A DNA stretch of 64,000 nt. It comes from a virus. Position numbers and translations under genes: made by a program. Location: IMG/VR virus record IMGVR_UViG_3300042945_001784, positions 16,808 through 80,807 of that record; one strand, 5' to 3'. Positions 53,041 through 61,660 of this stretch are shown here, piece by piece. Position 1 is the first letter of the stretch. Each line of letters begins with the position of its first letter. A model generated the notes under the pieces. That model was not told where the DNA came from. It saw only the letters and a list, made by a program, of their open reading frames with translations, and did not search any database.

Positions 53041-54003
53041 TCACTCCATGACAAGGAGTTTCTGGCGGAAGACACCAGGATTGCGTTGAGCTTGCGAAAG
53101 ATAGCGCCAGGCATTAGCAGGATCACGATCTGCAACAGTGCCAAAATTATCCCAGAAATTCCGAGAATCCATATCTAGTTGAGGGCTTGGCGGAACCGGC
53201 ATACTTGCTCGCTCCAGGTTTGGAGTGTAGTACTCAGGTTCTGCATAAGCTTGTTGATAAGCTTGTTGCCCATCTTGAACTGGGTAAGGACCGTTTTCAC
53301 CAAAGAACTCACAAGTGTAATCAGCAAGTACGTCAGGATCAGTCAAGATCTTTTCGTAAGCTTGATGTTCTTGTGCCAGTTCTTCTAACAGTTGAACAGC
53401 TTCTGATAGTTGCTCATAACGAGCAATCAAAGCATCTTCAACAGTGCAAGCGTAATCGTTAAGAACAGCAGGTGCATCGGCACCAAAGTGGTCAATGACC
53501 TCAAGACTTTGAGGACTTACCCCGTTTGCGAGGAGCTGTTGTGTTGTTATTTCCTGCGATGTTGGGGAATAACTGGGCGAGTAACCCTGGCTGGACGGAT
53601 AAATCGGGGCTGCCGAATTGCTGCTGAATGTTCCGGTCTGTTGGGAACTGAAGCTGGCCGGGTCGATTCCCTGCGTCGGTGCGGACTGTTGACCCTGGAA
53701 CGGGAATTGAACTGGTGAACTCAGGAGCGACACCACCCGATTGAACGCTTCCTTGTACGGGTTCTCCGCTGAAGGTTGGGCTGGCTGGTACGATTGGATA
53801 GGGGCGTACGGGGCTGCCGAAATTTGCGCCTGCATCTGGGGTGCCGGTGCCTGGGCCGGCTGGTAAGGCGCCACCCACTGGCTGGTTGTTGCCACCGGAG
53901 CTTGCGCTGCCGTCTGTTGTGCTACCGGCGCCGCGTAGCTGCTCGGCGGGGTCGAATACTGTTGGGGTACCGATTGGATCGGCGCTGCGGTATCGGCCTG
54001 CAT
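53041..54003 (-). CDS. Scaffold-like protein overlapping the portal gene by 503 bases
   Basis: 320 residues from ATG 54003, which has a good ribosome site (AAAGAGGT, six bases before). Residues 1-167 are Pro/Gln/Ala/Ser-rich and are read in another frame from the portal gene's 3' part (53501-54003). Residues 170-320 are unique and helical (VEDALIARYEQLSEAVQLLE, ELAQEHQAYEKILTDPDV), ending SQAQRNPGVFRQKLLVME. Position between portal and capsid suggests a scaffolding or assembly protein. Confidence 0.75.
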   Translation of the reverse strand: MQADTAAPIQSVPQQYSTPPSSYAAPVAQQTAAQAPVATTSQWVAPYQPAQAPAPQMQAQISAAPYAPIQSYQPAQPSAENPYKEAFNRVVSLLSSPVQFPFQGQQSAPTQGIDPASFSSQQTGTFSSNSAAPIYPSSQGYSPSYSPTSQEITTQQLLANGVSPQSLEVIDHFGADAPAVLNDYACTVEDALIARYEQLSEAVQLLEELAQEHQAYEKILTDPDVLADYTCEFFGENGPYPVQDGQQAYQQAYAEPEYYTPNLERASMPVPPSPQLDMDSRNFWDNFGTVADRDPANAWRYLSQAQRNPGVFRQKLLVME

Positions 54004-55735
54004 AGGTTACCTCTTTCTGGAGACTTTCGAGTGTTCTGTAAAGGAATGGCGTCAGATCAAGACGCGGATCAGCTGCCAGGGGGAGATCTGGGCGCTGGGG
54101 ATGAGGTGTACGCATTTCTTGATTAATGAGATCAAGGAATGATGCATACGCTCGTTGTACTTGACCAACCATCCGGAAAGGATAACCGGAGAGCATCTCT
54201 GCAACTTCGTCATCCGTTTTGGACGGGAACAAGTACTTAAGTGCCTCAATACTATCAACACCCAATTCTTGTAAGTTGCGGGTAAAGATAGATTGATTAA
54301 CTTTATCTTGTGGTGTGTCTTCATAGACAGGACCCATCCAGCGCCAAAGCACTGTGCGGTCACCATCTGGAGCAAGACCGATTACACCATCAGGAATCTC
54401 TTTGGTTTCAAAAGCTTTGTTTAAAGCTTTATCCAACCCTTTCTCATACTTCTCTTTTGCTTTACGGTGTTTTTCTAGTGCTTCATCATCAGCATTTTCC
54501 GGCAATATCGGATATGTTAACCCAGATGCAACTGCTAATGATTTACGGAAGAGCTGCTCTTCCTGATAGATCATCAGTTCAAAGCAACGGCAGATCCCGT
54601 AGGTATAAAGCTGCAGACACTTTTTCTTTGCGGTGGCGCTAACGCGACCATAAGCAGATTTAATTTCGGTAGCAGTAACGTTGGTAATTGAAAGGTCATC
54701 AATACCGCCGAGTGCTAAACGGATCTCAGAACGCAGTTGATCAACATAACGGGATTGATCTGTGCTGATGGCATTAGGTGTAATAAAGCCAACGCGATCT
54801 GTTGGTTCCAGGTTGGCAATCACCCGTGGAACACGGAGGCCGCCACCAGGTAAGCCGATGTAACCAGCTTGCTGGCGCTCTGTCGGATCTTGTTTGAAGG
54901 TCGAGCTGGAGAGAGAAAACTCTGATTGGAATCCAGATTGGCTTGCAATGCTGGGTCGTTGAACTGCACCGTCTTTTGCAGTTTCAACAATGTCGTGTTT
55001 TGGCCGGGATGAAAGGAGTGTTGGATTACCAAAGAACGACAGGTTTGCCCTGATGTTCTTTACCATCTCATCGTGAGCAATGATCTGGTTAGCTAACCAT
55101 TCAAATTCTCCGCTTCCATCAGTACCGAAAGCATCGGGATTGTTGAGAACTTCTACACAAGGAATAAATCCAAGAGTGTTCTCAAGTACTTTGTTATCGT
55201 TAAAGTTAAGTGTTGCCTCCAGTGAATCGAATGTGAGTTCCTGTTCACTGTGAAGTTCGTGAATTTCACTTGGCGTGATACGAAGCCGAACATAACGTTT
55301 ATCAGTAATCAGGCCTACGCCACCAAAACCACGGCTGGATTTAACCTTGTATGCATAGATAATGATGACCTCTTCTAGATCACCATCTGGAGAGTAATAA
55401 GTACGGTAAGCATCTTTATCAAACCAATACAATCTGTAAGTTTTCTTTGTTGGTCTGATATAAAACAGTCCTTTACCGTAAGATAAGAACCGATCCCAAA
55501 TAGAATCTAACCGTGCATCTAAACGATTGAACTTGATAACTTGCTGAATAAAATCAAAACGTTGAGTTCCAAAGTTATCTTGATTGGGATAAAACTCGAC
55601 GCCCTGCCGAATCCCAAACATCTTCATTTGGGAAAGGTGAGCATTGATGAGCATCGTGTCTGCTGTCCCCGTGGCCTCACGGTTAACAACAGCTTTGAGC
55701 ATTCCTTCTAAAACGGATTGGCTCTGGGTGCTCAT
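53501..55735 (-). CDS. Portal protein
   Basis: 744 residues, the usual portal size for short-tailed phages. The core has FIQQVIKFNRLDARLDSIWD, FLSYGKGLFYIRPTKKT, GIDDLSITNVTATEIKSAYG with RVSATAKKKCLQL, and DPRLDLTPFLYRTLESLQKE. The last 168 residues are Gly/Pro/Ser/Thr-rich and share DNA with the scaffold-like gene. It lies between terminase and capsid genes. It would form the ring through which DNA is packed. Confidence 0.82.
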   Translation of the reverse strand: MSTQSQSVLEGMLKAVVNREATGTADTMLINAHLSQMKMFGIRQGVEFYPNQDNFGTQRFDFIQQVIKFNRLDARLDSIWDRFLSYGKGLFYIRPTKKTYRLYWFDKDAYRTYYSPDGDLEEVIIIYAYKVKSSRGFGGVGLITDKRYVRLRITPSEIHELHSEQELTFDSLEATLNFNDNKVLENTLGFIPCVEVLNNPDAFGTDGSGEFEWLANQIIAHDEMVKNIRANLSFFGNPTLLSSRPKHDIVETAKDGAVQRPSIASQSGFQSEFSLSSSTFKQDPTERQQAGYIGLPGGGLRVPRVIANLEPTDRVGFITPNAISTDQSRYVDQLRSEIRLALGGIDDLSITNVTATEIKSAYGRVSATAKKKCLQLYTYGICRCFELMIYQEEQLFRKSLAVASGLTYPILPENADDEALEKHRKAKEKYEKGLDKALNKAFETKEIPDGVIGLAPDGDRTVLWRWMGPVYEDTPQDKVNQSIFTRNLQELGVDSIEALKYLFPSKTDDEVAEMLSGYPFRMVGQVQRAYASFLDLINQEMRTPHPQRPDLPLAADPRLDLTPFLYRTLESLQKEVTYAGRYRSADPIGTPTVFDPAEQLRGAGSTTDGSASSGGNNQPVGGALPAGPGTGTPDAGANFGSPVRPYPIVPASPTFSGEPVQGSVQSGGVAPEFTSSIPVPGSTVRTDAGNRPGQLQFPTDRNIQQQFGSPDLSVQPGLLAQLFPNIAGNNNTTAPRKRGKSSKS

Positions 55736-55751
55736 AATTGAAAAGAGTTAA

Positions 55752-55937
55752 TTAGTTGTCTTCGATCTCGTAACCAGTTTGCAGACGCCGTAAGGTAATT
55801 ACGTCATCCTCTACCTCAATATCAAACTCAGTTCCTGGTTGGAGCGCCATGTCGTGACACAGCTCATCAGGTAAAGGAATGATAGCTGAACCGTAAGCAT
55901 CTTGCTCAAGTTCAACAACAAAGTAACCGGTGCTCAT
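55752..55937 (-). CDS. AbrB-like small protein
   Basis: 61 residues. FVVELEQDAYGSAIIPLPDE, LCHDMALQPGTEFDIEVEDD and VITLRRL have the AbrB/MazE-like swapped-hairpin pattern (GSAIIPLP, LQPGTEFDI). It lies between portal and terminase with small gaps, an odd place for a regulator. It may bind DNA or act as a dimeric adaptor in packaging. Confidence 0.6.
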   Translation of the reverse strand: MSTGYFVVELEQDAYGSAIIPLPDELCHDMALQPGTEFDIEVEDDVITLRRLQTGYEIEDN

Positions 55938-55977
55938 TGGGACGTAGTATCAGTCTAATTCCGACAATACTCTAACC

Positions 55978-57501
55978 TTAATATTCCAACTCCAACTTAC
56001 CGCGAGTCATTAGGCCATTGCAAAGCCAGACCATGGCATCAACACAATCGTCATGGGAACTAACACCAAAATTAATGATCTCATCATGAAGCGCTTGAAA
56101 CTTGCGGAATTTATTAAAGAAGATCTTACGCTGCTCAAACAAGCCCATGATGCCCCTAAACCGTGCAAGTTTGTCGCCACGGAATCCTTTGACTGGATGC
56201 CAGATCAAGTTGTAAAGACCATGTTCCATCTGGCAGATCCGTTTGAAGTCAGCTTCTAGAGATGCTTGGTAGGCCACGGCTTCTGACCAAATATCAACAT
56301 TAGATCCTGTAGGAAAATATTTCTCACCATCTTTATAAACAATTCCCCATTCATACATCATCTCCATCATCGCTTCTAATTTTTCCAGGTTACCCATTAA
56401 GCGGAGACGCTTGGTATCAATGATGTAGATCTTATCCCCAACCCTGCCGCCTAGTACAAATACACTATAGTCATTGCGTTCACGCACGCCAGCAGAAAGG
56501 TCAACACCAACACCCAGCGTGTCAAACTCCGTTGGAATTTTGCTCTTGACAAGAAGATCAGGTGAGATAGATAACTCACTAGTTTGAACAATTTGATTCT
56601 GATACTGAAAACTAAAGCTGATTGGAGCCTGGCGTTTACGATCTTGGAGATACTCTAGTGACCACATCTCAGGCCAGTAGGATTTTTCATCGCCATTCTC
56701 ATCTACCGTAATAGCAGATTGAACAATCTGTACCCAGTCATTAGCTGGAGTAAAGGTTGTGTTATGAATATCGTCATGACGGAATCGAGTACCTAGGCAG
56801 ATTGCACGAGCACCTTCAAACATGGTAGGAACAATAACTGAGTTCCAGTTATCTTCCATAGCAGCACGAATATCTCTGTTTTTAATATCGTCAGCACTCT
56901 TAATAGCGTCATCAATAATACAAAGGTGCGAACGCTTTGAGGTCACAGCACCTTTAAGACCTGCACAACAAACGGTAAATTCTTCTTCACCAGTTGATCT
57001 AATTCCTGCAAACTTCCAATCAATACTCCAGTATTCATTGGAGTTAATCCCTTTGGCAATTTTAACCATTGGGAAGATTTCTTTATAGTGTTTATTCTCT
57101 TCAATGATGCGTTTAATGGCTGCACTCTTAGGGCGTGCAACATCAACAGTGTAAGAAATATAAAGGATTTTTAACGGTTTCTTATGCAGTGCATGAACGC
57201 CAATAGACCATGCAGTAAATAAACCAAGCACAGTGCTTTTTGCTGAGCCCCGTGGCGCCAGGATGTCTACGTTGGGGCCAGCAATGCCCATCAAACATTC
57301 AGAGTTATCGCCTGTGCAAAGATGCTCATGCCATAAACGCATGTGTGTAGCTGGTGGTTTTTCACCAACTACATCACAGAAATAAGAGAAATCAACGCGT
57401 GCCCGTTCAACATCAATATTGCTAGTCTTTTTAACAACCTGTTGTTTTGCACCAGCGCGGGCAGTGCGCCTATAAACAGCGTAGAGGGATGTGTTTGCCA
57501 T
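55978..57501 (-). CDS. terL: Terminase large subunit
   Basis: 507 residues. Walker A APRGSAKST (about 81), Walker B HLCIIDDAI (about 200) with a coupling segment (GTRFRHDD), and a C-terminal nuclease with GVGVDLSAGVRERNDYSVFV (about 330) and SSHDDCVDAMVW (about 490). It packs DNA into the head and cuts concatemers. It follows the TerS candidate and precedes the portal, in the normal order. Confidence 0.95.
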   Translation of the reverse strand: MANTSLYAVYRRTARAGAKQQVVKKTSNIDVERARVDFSYFCDVVGEKPPATHMRLWHEHLCTGDNSECLMGIAGPNVDILAPRGSAKSTVLGLFTAWSIGVHALHKKPLKILYISYTVDVARPKSAAIKRIIEENKHYKEIFPMVKIAKGINSNEYWSIDWKFAGIRSTGEEEFTVCCAGLKGAVTSKRSHLCIIDDAIKSADDIKNRDIRAAMEDNWNSVIVPTMFEGARAICLGTRFRHDDIHNTTFTPANDWVQIVQSAITVDENGDEKSYWPEMWSLEYLQDRKRQAPISFSFQYQNQIVQTSELSISPDLLVKSKIPTEFDTLGVGVDLSAGVRERNDYSVFVLGGRVGDKIYIIDTKRLRLMGNLEKLEAMMEMMYEWGIVYKDGEKYFPTGSNVDIWSEAVAYQASLEADFKRICQMEHGLYNLIWHPVKGFRGDKLARFRGIMGLFEQRKIFFNKFRKFQALHDEIINFGVSSHDDCVDAMVWLCNGLMTRGKLELEY

Positions 57502-57524
57502 CCCCTTACCCTAACTCCTTACAC

Positions 57525-58010
57525 TCAGGATTCTTCTGCCAGGATTTTTGTCCACACTGCCATTACAGCATCTTGGAGTGGACCTTCAATAGGGTCATCT
57601 TTGAAGATCAGTACAATCTCACGCAGAGCACGATCAGCACCAGCAAGGATTAATCCCTGCTTGTCACCAACATAACGCTCATCTTGAATCTGCTTAATAG
57701 CGCCACGTAGTTCTTTTTGCAGCATAGCAATACGAGCAGTACCGTTATCTTGTTTCACCATGCCCAAGTCAATAGCTTGACGCAGCTTTTCTACATCTTC
57801 TCGCATGTTATCAATTTCAATCTCCAGAATTTGCTGAAGATTTCTTTTTTTAAATGTTGATTGTTGCCACTCATCACATTCCACAATGTTACCTGTAAAC
57901 CCAAGGAATCGGGCATACAGGTACATCTGAATGGGGGAACTATGTTTTTTGCAAAATGTAAGGAACGCTTCTTTCTCGTTAGGACTTAAAGTTTCTAACC
58001 AATCAATCAC
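57525..58010 (-). CDS. Terminase small-subunit candidate
   Basis: 161 residues, directly upstream of terL with 23 bases between. LSPNEKEAFLTFCKKHSSPI with QMYLYARFLGF may form a helix-turn-helix-type N-terminus; the middle is a coiled coil (LEIEIDNMREDVEKLRQAID, ARIAMLQKELRGAIKQIQDE). DNA-binding N-terminus plus oligomerising coil is the TerS plan. Assignment rests on position and fold pattern. Confidence 0.65.
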   Translation of the reverse strand: MIDWLETLSPNEKEAFLTFCKKHSSPIQMYLYARFLGFTGNIVECDEWQQSTFKKRNLQQILEIEIDNMREDVEKLRQAIDLGMVKQDNGTARIAMLQKELRGAIKQIQDERYVGDKQGLILAGADRALREIVLIFKDDPIEGPLQDAVMAVWTKILAEES

Positions 58011-59623
58011 GAACGGAATGCAGCACGTGCTTGACTATAATCCTTCTCCTCTCTGTAACGACGATACAGCTCTTGCTGCAGTTCAGTTTCACGTTGTTCA
58101 CGTGCTTGGCGACCAATGGTTTCACGCGTTTCAGTTCCACGTGTCTGCTCAAGTCCAGTTTCACCTGTGTAGCGTTCACGCTGTGTTGCACGCTCCTGTT
58201 CTCCAGTCAAACCAATCTGCCGCTCTTGGCCAGCCAAGAGTTCTGATTGGGTAGCGCGTTGTTCACGTCCGGTTGTTTGAATGCCCAGACGTTCTTCTGT
58301 GCCACGTAAACCAATCTGTCTTTCTTCTCCGGCTTGGCGTTCAAACTGTGTTAAACGCTCCTGAGTTCCAGCAGTCTCCATACCACGTCGTTCTTCTGTA
58401 CCACGAAGACCAATCTGACGTTCTTCACCAACCTGGCGCTCAGCTTGTGTACGGCGTTCTTCTGTACCAGTTAAACCAATCTGACGCTCTTGCCCAGCCA
58501 ACAGTTCACGCTGTGTGGAACGTTGTTGTTCACCGGTAGTGCTAATTCCTAGACGTTCTTGTTCGCCACGGGTAACAGCAGTTAACCGTTCTTGAGTACC
58601 GGTTAAACCAATCTGCCGTTCTTGACCGGCTAAAAGTTCAGACTGTGTTGCACGCTGTTCACGACCAGTTGTTTGAATACCTAAACGTTCTTGTTCTCCG
58701 CGAACCCGTGTAAGACCAGTTTCACCGGCAAACCGTTCTGTTTGCGTTCTCCTTTCTTCAGCACCGGTTAAACCGATTTGCCGTTCTTGACCTGCAAGTA
58801 ATTGCCCTTGTGTAGCGCGTTGCTGTTCTCCTGTTGCGCTAATTCCTAAACGTTCTTGCTCTCCACGAGTACCAATTAAAACTCCTTCACCAGCAAAACG
58901 CTGACGTTGAGTTTCTTGTTCACCAGCAATTTGTTGGCCCAGAGTTAAACGTGATTCCCGACCGGTTAAACCAATCTGACGTTCCTGTCCAGCAAGTAAT
59001 TGCTGTTGCGTAGCACGTTGCTGTTCACCAGTAGTAGTAATTCCAAGACGCTCTTGCTCACCGCGTGTAAGCGTAGTTAAGCGTTCTTGTTGACCAGTCA
59101 GGCCGATCTGTCGTTCCTGGCCAGCAAGTAATGCTTCTTGTGTAGCTCTTGTTTGTTCTCCGGTTAAACCAATCTGACGCTCTTGGCCAGCAAGAAGTTG
59201 TCCCTGTGTTGCTCTTTGTTCTGCTCCAGTCAGCCCAATCTGACGCTCTTGGCCAGCTAACAGTTCACGTTGTGTAGCACGTTGTTGTGCGCCTGTTAAA
59301 TCAATCTGACGTTCAGCACTTTGAGAAGCTAAACGTTGGGTTTCAATTTGTCCGCGAGCAGATTCTGTTGCTGCAAAACGTGTGGCACCAGCAGACTGTG
59401 CAGCTGCATACTTAGTGGCTTCTGATTGTGATTGAACTCCTTGAAGATTAAATTGTCCAATCTTTTCGTTTGATGCACTTTGAACATTCAGCTCATTTAA
59501 ACGTGCTTGATTATTAATGGCATTAGCTGTTTCTGCTTGGTTATAACCAAGGATGTCCATAATGGCATTGGACACACCTTGAATATCACCAAGATCAATA
59601 AGGTTGACGTTTTGCTTTGCCAT
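58007..59623 (-). CDS. Virion-block protein with about 35 uninterrupted 11-residue repeats
   Basis: 538 residues. From about residue 110 to 495 the sequence breaks into 11-residue units with no insertion, alternating types such as QRATQxxLLAG and QERQIGLTGxx, or ERLGIxTTGEQ. Gly sits at fixed places in most units. Hendecad repeats form long, slightly right-handed coiled coils, so a rod of roughly 55-60 nm is possible if fully helical. The end (RRYREEKDYSQARAAFRS) overlaps the TerS candidate by four bases. Role unknown; fibre, ruler or internal protein are options. Confidence 0.8.
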   Translation of the reverse strand: MAKQNVNLIDLGDIQGVSNAIMDILGYNQAETANAINNQARLNELNVQSASNEKIGQFNLQGVQSQSEATKYAAAQSAGATRFAATESARGQIETQRLASQSAERQIDLTGAQQRATQRELLAGQERQIGLTGAEQRATQGQLLAGQERQIGLTGEQTRATQEALLAGQERQIGLTGQQERLTTLTRGEQERLGITTTGEQQRATQQQLLAGQERQIGLTGRESRLTLGQQIAGEQETQRQRFAGEGVLIGTRGEQERLGISATGEQQRATQGQLLAGQERQIGLTGAEERRTQTERFAGETGLTRVRGEQERLGIQTTGREQRATQSELLAGQERQIGLTGTQERLTAVTRGEQERLGISTTGEQQRSTQRELLAGQERQIGLTGTEERRTQAERQVGEERQIGLRGTEERRGMETAGTQERLTQFERQAGEERQIGLRGTEERLGIQTTGREQRATQSELLAGQERQIGLTGEQERATQRERYTGETGLEQTRGTETRETIGRQAREQRETELQQELYRRYREEKDYSQARAAFRS

Positions 59624-59649
59624 AAAAGTACTCTTGAACTGCTTTAACT

Positions 59650-59677
59650 ATTATAGAGTTGTTTCTGGATAAGTCAG
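59650..59677 (-). promoter_or_regulatory. Promoter CTGACT-N16-TATAAT upstream of the repeat-protein gene
   Basis: On the minus strand CTGACT (59677-59672) and TATAAT (59655-59650) are 16 bases apart; the start codon is at 59623. The consensus -10 and the position in the 56-base gap make it a probable promoter for the repeat protein and terminase genes. Confidence 0.55.
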
Positions 59678-59679
59678 AT

Positions 59680-60258
59680 TCAAGTACGCAACCAAATACC
59701 TGCGGTGCCACGTTTTAAATCGCCAAAAGCACGTTGCCTTTCTGCTGTAGCAGAAGCTGCTAAACCAGCTTGCTGTTGCATAGACAGATTACGCGCAGCC
59801 TGTGCTGTTGGAGACAGTTCTTTCATGCGGAATGCTTCCATTTGACGGTTTAACTCTTGGTTGCGCATGTACTCTGTAAAAGGAAGCGAAGCTGCACCAA
59901 AAGCTGTAGCAGTACCAAGACCTAAAACGTTTTGTTTTAATTCAGTTTCTAACAGTCCAGGCTGCAATGCTTTTTGTAACTTGACATACTGGTCAATATC
60001 TAAATCAGTTGGAGATAAAGTTCCGGCGCCAGAGGTAGAAGGAGGTGAAGGAATCTGTTGAGTAAGTCCGCTTCCATACTGCTTTTGAAGTTCCTCTAAG
60101 GCAAGGTCAACTGTTTTACCAGTATTAAAATCAATGCCTTTGTATTTACCAACCTTGGACCACAGATCTTGAACGTTGAAGCCGCTAGGTTTAAAAGTAG
60201 TGCTACCAAAATAATTTGGAGTGCTTGGTTTGTAGAAACTACTAAAGTCCTGAGGCAT
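59680..60258 (-). CDS. Virion-block protein
   Basis: 192 residues. MPQDFSSFYKPSTPNYFGST has a SerPro-rich start; then LDIDQYVKLQKALQPGLLET and GTATAFGAASLPFTEYMRNQ, and a Gln/Ala helix (RNLSMQQQAGLAASATAERQ). Similar in composition to neighbouring internal-protein candidates. It lies 15 bases after the upstream gene. Function unknown. Confidence 0.65.
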   Translation of the reverse strand: MPQDFSSFYKPSTPNYFGSTTFKPSGFNVQDLWSKVGKYKGIDFNTGKTVDLALEELQKQYGSGLTQQIPSPPSTSGAGTLSPTDLDIDQYVKLQKALQPGLLETELKQNVLGLGTATAFGAASLPFTEYMRNQELNRQMEAFRMKELSPTAQAARNLSMQQQAGLAASATAERQRAFGDLKRGTAGIWLRT

Positions 60259-60273
60259 GACCAGCCCCTCCTA

Positions 60274-61080
60274 TCAGAAGTAACGGTACTGGGTAGAACC
60301 AGCTTGACCAATGTTGCTCATGAAACCTTCTGCCATCCGCTGAGCACCAAGCTGACCTTGCTGACGCATTGCAGCATCTGTAGCTAAGGCTGTTGCAAGC
60401 TGAGCAGCTTTAGCGCCACGAATCAGGTCAGCTTCTTTAGAACGCTGCTGATAAGCTTCTTGGTACGGAGCATAACGCAAAGCATTCTGCAAGCTCTGCA
60501 TATACTGCTGTTGTTCAAACCGTGCTTGACTCTGAATAGCACCAAGAGGATCGGCATAACCTGCTGCACCTGGAGGACCAAACTCACTGAGGTTAGAAGG
60601 AGTCATCTGGCCTGCACCATAACCAGGAACATCAGGCAGTTGCGGAGTGCTGGCACCAGTAACCTGTCCGCCAAGACCAACAGCTTTAGAAATCGGGGTA
60701 ACAGCCTTACCTGCAAGATTTGCGCCGCCAGCAGCAAGAGCAGGAACAGCTAAGCCGCCACCAATTAGTGCAGCGCCACCTAAACCTTTAGCAAGAGCAG
60801 CTTTGCCCATAACTTGCTGGCCAATAGGATTCAGAGTACTGGAACCGCCACGGGCAAATAACTGAGATGCTTTATAAGCTTCTGGAGCAATCTTTGCACC
60901 AAATGCAGTACCAGCAAGACGCGTACCGATAGCACTGGCAGCACCAGGAAGAACAGCACCTAAACCAGTGCCAAGTAAACCACCGCCAATTGTTTGGCCA
61001 ATATCGCCACCACTGCGTTTGTAAGCTTCTGCTGCGCCTAATCCACCCCCAAATAAAGCGCTAATCAGTAATGGGTTCAT
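60274..61080 (-). CDS. Gly/Ala-rich hydrophobic virion protein candidate
   Basis: 268 residues. LISALFGGGLGAAEAYKRSG, IGQTIGGGLLGTGLGAVLPG and GGAALIGGGLAVPALAAGGA form glycine-zipper-like hydrophobic stretches, which can insert in membranes. The C-terminal third is a Gln/Ala helix (MRQQGQLGAQRMAEGFMSNI) ending GSTQYRYF. Likely an internal, possibly ejected protein. Role inferred. Confidence 0.65.
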   Translation of the reverse strand: MNPLLISALFGGGLGAAEAYKRSGGDIGQTIGGGLLGTGLGAVLPGAASAIGTRLAGTAFGAKIAPEAYKASQLFARGGSSTLNPIGQQVMGKAALAKGLGGAALIGGGLAVPALAAGGANLAGKAVTPISKAVGLGGQVTGASTPQLPDVPGYGAGQMTPSNLSEFGPPGAAGYADPLGAIQSQARFEQQQYMQSLQNALRYAPYQEAYQQRSKEADLIRGAKAAQLATALATDAAMRQQGQLGAQRMAEGFMSNIGQAGSTQYRYF

Positions 61081-61121
61081 GAAATTAAATCCTCTTAATT
61101 GTTATTTTAGAAGAACTATGC

Positions 61122-61658
61122 TTAACCAAAAAGACTACCGCCAGCACCACCAAGTCTTGCACCTAAACTGGCTCCAGCGGGACCGCCAGCAATGAACCCA
61201 ATGCCTGCTCCAGCAAGTGTTCCAATGGCTTCACCAATGCCACGACTACCACCAGTCTGTGTGGTTGTTTGTTCAGGAGTACCTAAATACATTGTGTAAC
61301 CTTTACCACGAGCTGCAGTGCCTACATTAGATCCATAACCACGTTCTTCTCTAGAAGAAGAAGGAAGACCGGAAGCACTGTTTTGTTTCTTATAACCAAG
61401 TGCTTTATCTAAAGCATTTATTGCTGCACCAAGCCAACTTGGTTGACCAGAACCAGAACCAGAGGCTAGTGCGCCAGTTCCACTTAAACCTGGCAAATTT
61501 AAAGAGCCACCCCAGTCAACACCAGGGGTCTGCCCCCAGTCGGTACCGCCTCCACCGCCGCCTCTACCTGCAGATCCCCAATCATATCCACCGATACTAG
61601 GTGCTGCACCTTTAAAAATATTATCTGTTTTAACGTAATTGTCGTAAAGTCCAGCCAT
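61122..61658 (-). CDS. Gly-rich virion protein candidate
   Basis: 178 residues from ATG 61658 (MAGLYDNYVKTDN), two bases from the upstream stop. Gly/Ser/Asp/Trp-rich (GSAGRGGGGGGTDWGQTPGV), with a C-terminal glycine-zipper (IGTLAGAGIGFIAGGPAGAS). The C-terminus is like membrane-inserting segments of other internal candidates. Function unknown. Confidence 0.65.
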   Translation of the reverse strand: MAGLYDNYVKTDNIFKGAAPSIGGYDWGSAGRGGGGGGTDWGQTPGVDWGGSLNLPGLSGTGALASGSGSGQPSWLGAAINALDKALGYKKQNSASGLPSSSREERGYGSNVGTAARGKGYTMYLGTPEQTTTQTGGSRGIGEAIGTLAGAGIGFIAGGPAGASLGARLGGAGGSLFG

Positions 61659-61660
61659 TA

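Noticed and set aside
58036-58041. TATAAT on the plus strand
   Set aside because: It lies inside minus-strand coding sequence, with no plus-strand gene downstream.
58100-59350. Regular DNA repeats that could suggest a CRISPR array
   Set aside because: The repeats keep one reading frame with 33/66-base periods and no variable spacers; they encode the 11-residue protein repeats.
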